A stretch of 42,944 bases of DNA, from the NCBI GenBank assembly GCA_035388585.1, contig DAOOQE010000009.1, positions 1-42,944 on the forward strand. Direction: 5' to 3'. This document shows positions 41,649 to 42,944 of this stretch, piece after piece; position 1 is the stretch's first letter; each line of letters opens with the position of its first letter. The notes below the pieces were generated by a model. That model had not been told where the DNA came from and ran no database searches. It saw only the letters and a list, made by a program, of their open reading frames with translations. The position numbers were made by a program, and so were the translations under genes. The DNA comes from CAG-492 sp035388585 (GTDB lineage: Bacteria; Bacillota; Clostridia; TANB77; CAG-508).

Positions 41649-42896
41649 ATGGATTAGATAAACATAAGTAATCAATATATATTTCCAGAAGAAGAATAGA
41701 AGGGGTTAATAGTAAAATATAAAAAATATAAGCAAGGATTAATTGAATAGATTTAGAATGATAATCAATTAAAAATTGGGCTATTGACAAACAGAAAGGA
41801 CGAGATAGAAGCAAAATTATATATAATAATGAGAAGTTTATAGATTGTTATAATAAATAAAAAAGTAATGAAAAAAGATGAAAAATATTTTAATTCTAAA
41901 ACAAATTTAATAGATGGTGATTAGCAAATATTTGAAGATTTGGTAATACATTCAGTACAACAGATGTTTGCATATATTGATAAAATAGATTTAAAAAGAA
42001 AGTTATATTCGATTTTATAGAAAATTTAGAACAAATAGTCTTTAATACATTATTTTAAATTTTATGCAGTAAAAAATACTATTTTTATAACTGACAATAG
42101 TACAGAATTTGAAGAAGATAGTGATTTTGAGTATATGTTAGATAAATTGTATTATGAAAAAAATAAAAATACTCACAATGATTTTTTTGATGAATTAACA
42201 CAAGAATAGATTATGGAAATGGAACTTGATGAAAATAGTATTTTAAATAAAAAACAATTAGTATAGAAAGAAACAAATATAGCAAATTTAAAAAAAATAT
42301 CTGATATGAAAAACTATTGCGGAAATACAAATTGGGTTTATAATTTTGAAATATTTGAAAAAGTAGATAAAATATTAAAATATGGATTTTGTGAGGACTT
42401 CAAAGGAATATTGATTAAACTTTATATCATAAATGTGCTGGTCTATGAAAATATAAAAAGATATAATAAAAATCTTAATAAATTTACAATTCTTATGGAA
42501 TCAAAAACTAAATATATTAAGACAAAATTTAATTTGAAAACTGGATTTGAAAAGATAATTAAAATATTTATATCTGATTATCTAAAAAAAGACCCATTTA
42601 TCTATATAGGTTCTAAAGCAGTATCACTATATTCATCTCTAATCTTATATTTATTATTGGTTGAAAATAAAATATCTACAGAATAGTTTACTGAAAATGA
42701 AATTAAAAGTATGGCAAATATGAGGCATGAATTATCAGATATAACTCAATTTTTAGTTTAGGAAGAAGCAAAAAATAAATTTGATTTTAAAACATTAATT
42801 ATGAAATTTAATTTTTCTTTGTGCAAAGAACAAATTGGTAATAAATTAAAAATAAGTTATATATTAAAAAATAATGGAGGTTAGGATGTATTATAA
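41649..42896 (+). CDS. Hypothetical large protein (TAG-recoded)
   Basis: 415 codons, ATG behind AAGGAAG, TAG at codon 3, ending at TAA; over ten TAG codons. Helical and Lys/Ile-rich throughout. The part around GD-TAG-QIFEDLVIHSVQQMF faintly recalls sigma-factor region 2, but the match is too weak to claim. The second half (YLKKDPFIYIGSKAVSLYSS) is likewise unrecognised. Its last codons contain a ribosome-site-like GGAGG for a following frame. Confidence 0.65.
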
Positions 42897-42923
42897 CACC
42901 AATTTAATTACTAAATGATTATA

Positions 42924-42944
42924 ATGTATTCATTTTTACCACAT
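42924..42944 (+). CDS. Possible gene start running off the window
   Basis: ATG at 42924 opens MYSFLPH to the last base. No good ribosome site directly precedes it; GGAGG lies about 45 bases upstream beside a 10-codon frame (42886-42918) that ends at TGA. Too little is visible to judge. Confidence 0.25.

Noticed and set aside
42886..42918. Ten-codon frame after GGAGG at the right edge
   Set aside because: Ribosome site is good but the frame is too short to support as a gene without comparison; perhaps a leader.
1..42944. TAG as glutamine (table 15), the usual phage recoding
   Set aside because: It fits frame continuity equally well and suits DnaK AKRQ, but fails at many invariant Ala columns, in membrane helices and in the tmRNA tag, while conserved Gln is otherwise CAA. 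Kept as the main alternative.
1..42944. CRISPR arrays, insertion sequences, integrase or attachment sites
   Set aside because: No spaced direct repeats, transposase motifs or integrase sequence seen on either strand; the only clear direct repeats are the promoters, the 63-bp duplication and protein-module repeats.

Overview
The window is a piece of a large, very AT-rich tailed-phage genome with a contractile tail. Virion genes (tail sheath, tail tube, RCC1/FN3 fibre-like proteins) fill the left half on the + strand. Replication, recombination and host-takeover genes fill the right half, mostly on the - strand. Strong Shine-Dalgarno sites (GGAGG, GGGGG, AAGGTGGTGA) and textbook sigma-70 promoters (TTGACA, 17 bp, TATAAT) suggest a Bacillota-type host. 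That host assignment is an inference.

The key feature is the genetic code. Most genes are full of in-frame TAG; genes end only at TAA or TGA. Read with TAG as sense, fragmented frames become long genes. The obvious guess is TAG=Gln (translation table 15), but conserved positions argue for TAG=Ala: DnaK NEPT-TAG-A-TAG-LAYG (family NEPTAAALAYG), RecA GGR-TAG-LKFYA (family GGxALKFYA), PhoH GTGKTLL-TAG-L (family GTGKTLLAL), uracil permease FAFI-TAG-P (family FAFIAP), and paralogous repeats inside this window where TAG alternates with GCN. Conserved Gln residues are almost all CAA; the main exception is the AKRQ motif of DnaK. A phage tmRNA gives independent support: its best tag frame holds two TAG codons and ends PV-TAG-M-TAG-A-stop, which becomes PVAMAA, a normal degradation-tag end, only if TAG is Ala. 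In the annotation TAG is treated as sense, probably Ala. The CUA-anticodon tRNA this needs is not in the window.

Layout: 1-22341 (+), late virion operon, TAG-rich: large unknown or fibre-like proteins, an RCC1-FN3-RCC1 protein, FN3-repeat proteins, a sheath, a second sheath split in two, a tail tube and small accessory proteins. 22355-22435: back-to-back terminators. 22465-26995 (-): TAG-free genes in three units behind near-identical strong promoters (DUF932-like, RNA ligase, zinc ribbon, F420-ligase-like). 27127-32558 (-): TAG-containing genes (PIN-PhoH, KTSC, SbcD-like phosphoesterase, glutaredoxin-like). 32581-33777 (-): promoter, TAG-free membrane protein, tmRNA. 33841-39381 (-): TAG-containing dnaK, recA, truncated uracil permease, a gene broken by a 100-N gap, a chemoreceptor-tip-like coiled coil, HU. 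39492-39610: divergent promoters. 39627-42944 (+): tRNA-Ile(UAU), three TAG-free small genes, then a TAG-containing Nudix gene and an unknown gene.

Working model (inference): genes next to the strong promoters avoid TAG and can be made under the host's code. Once a suppressor tRNA accumulates, TAG-rich replication and virion genes become translatable. The tmRNA tag may change from a non-degron to an AMAA degron at the same switch.
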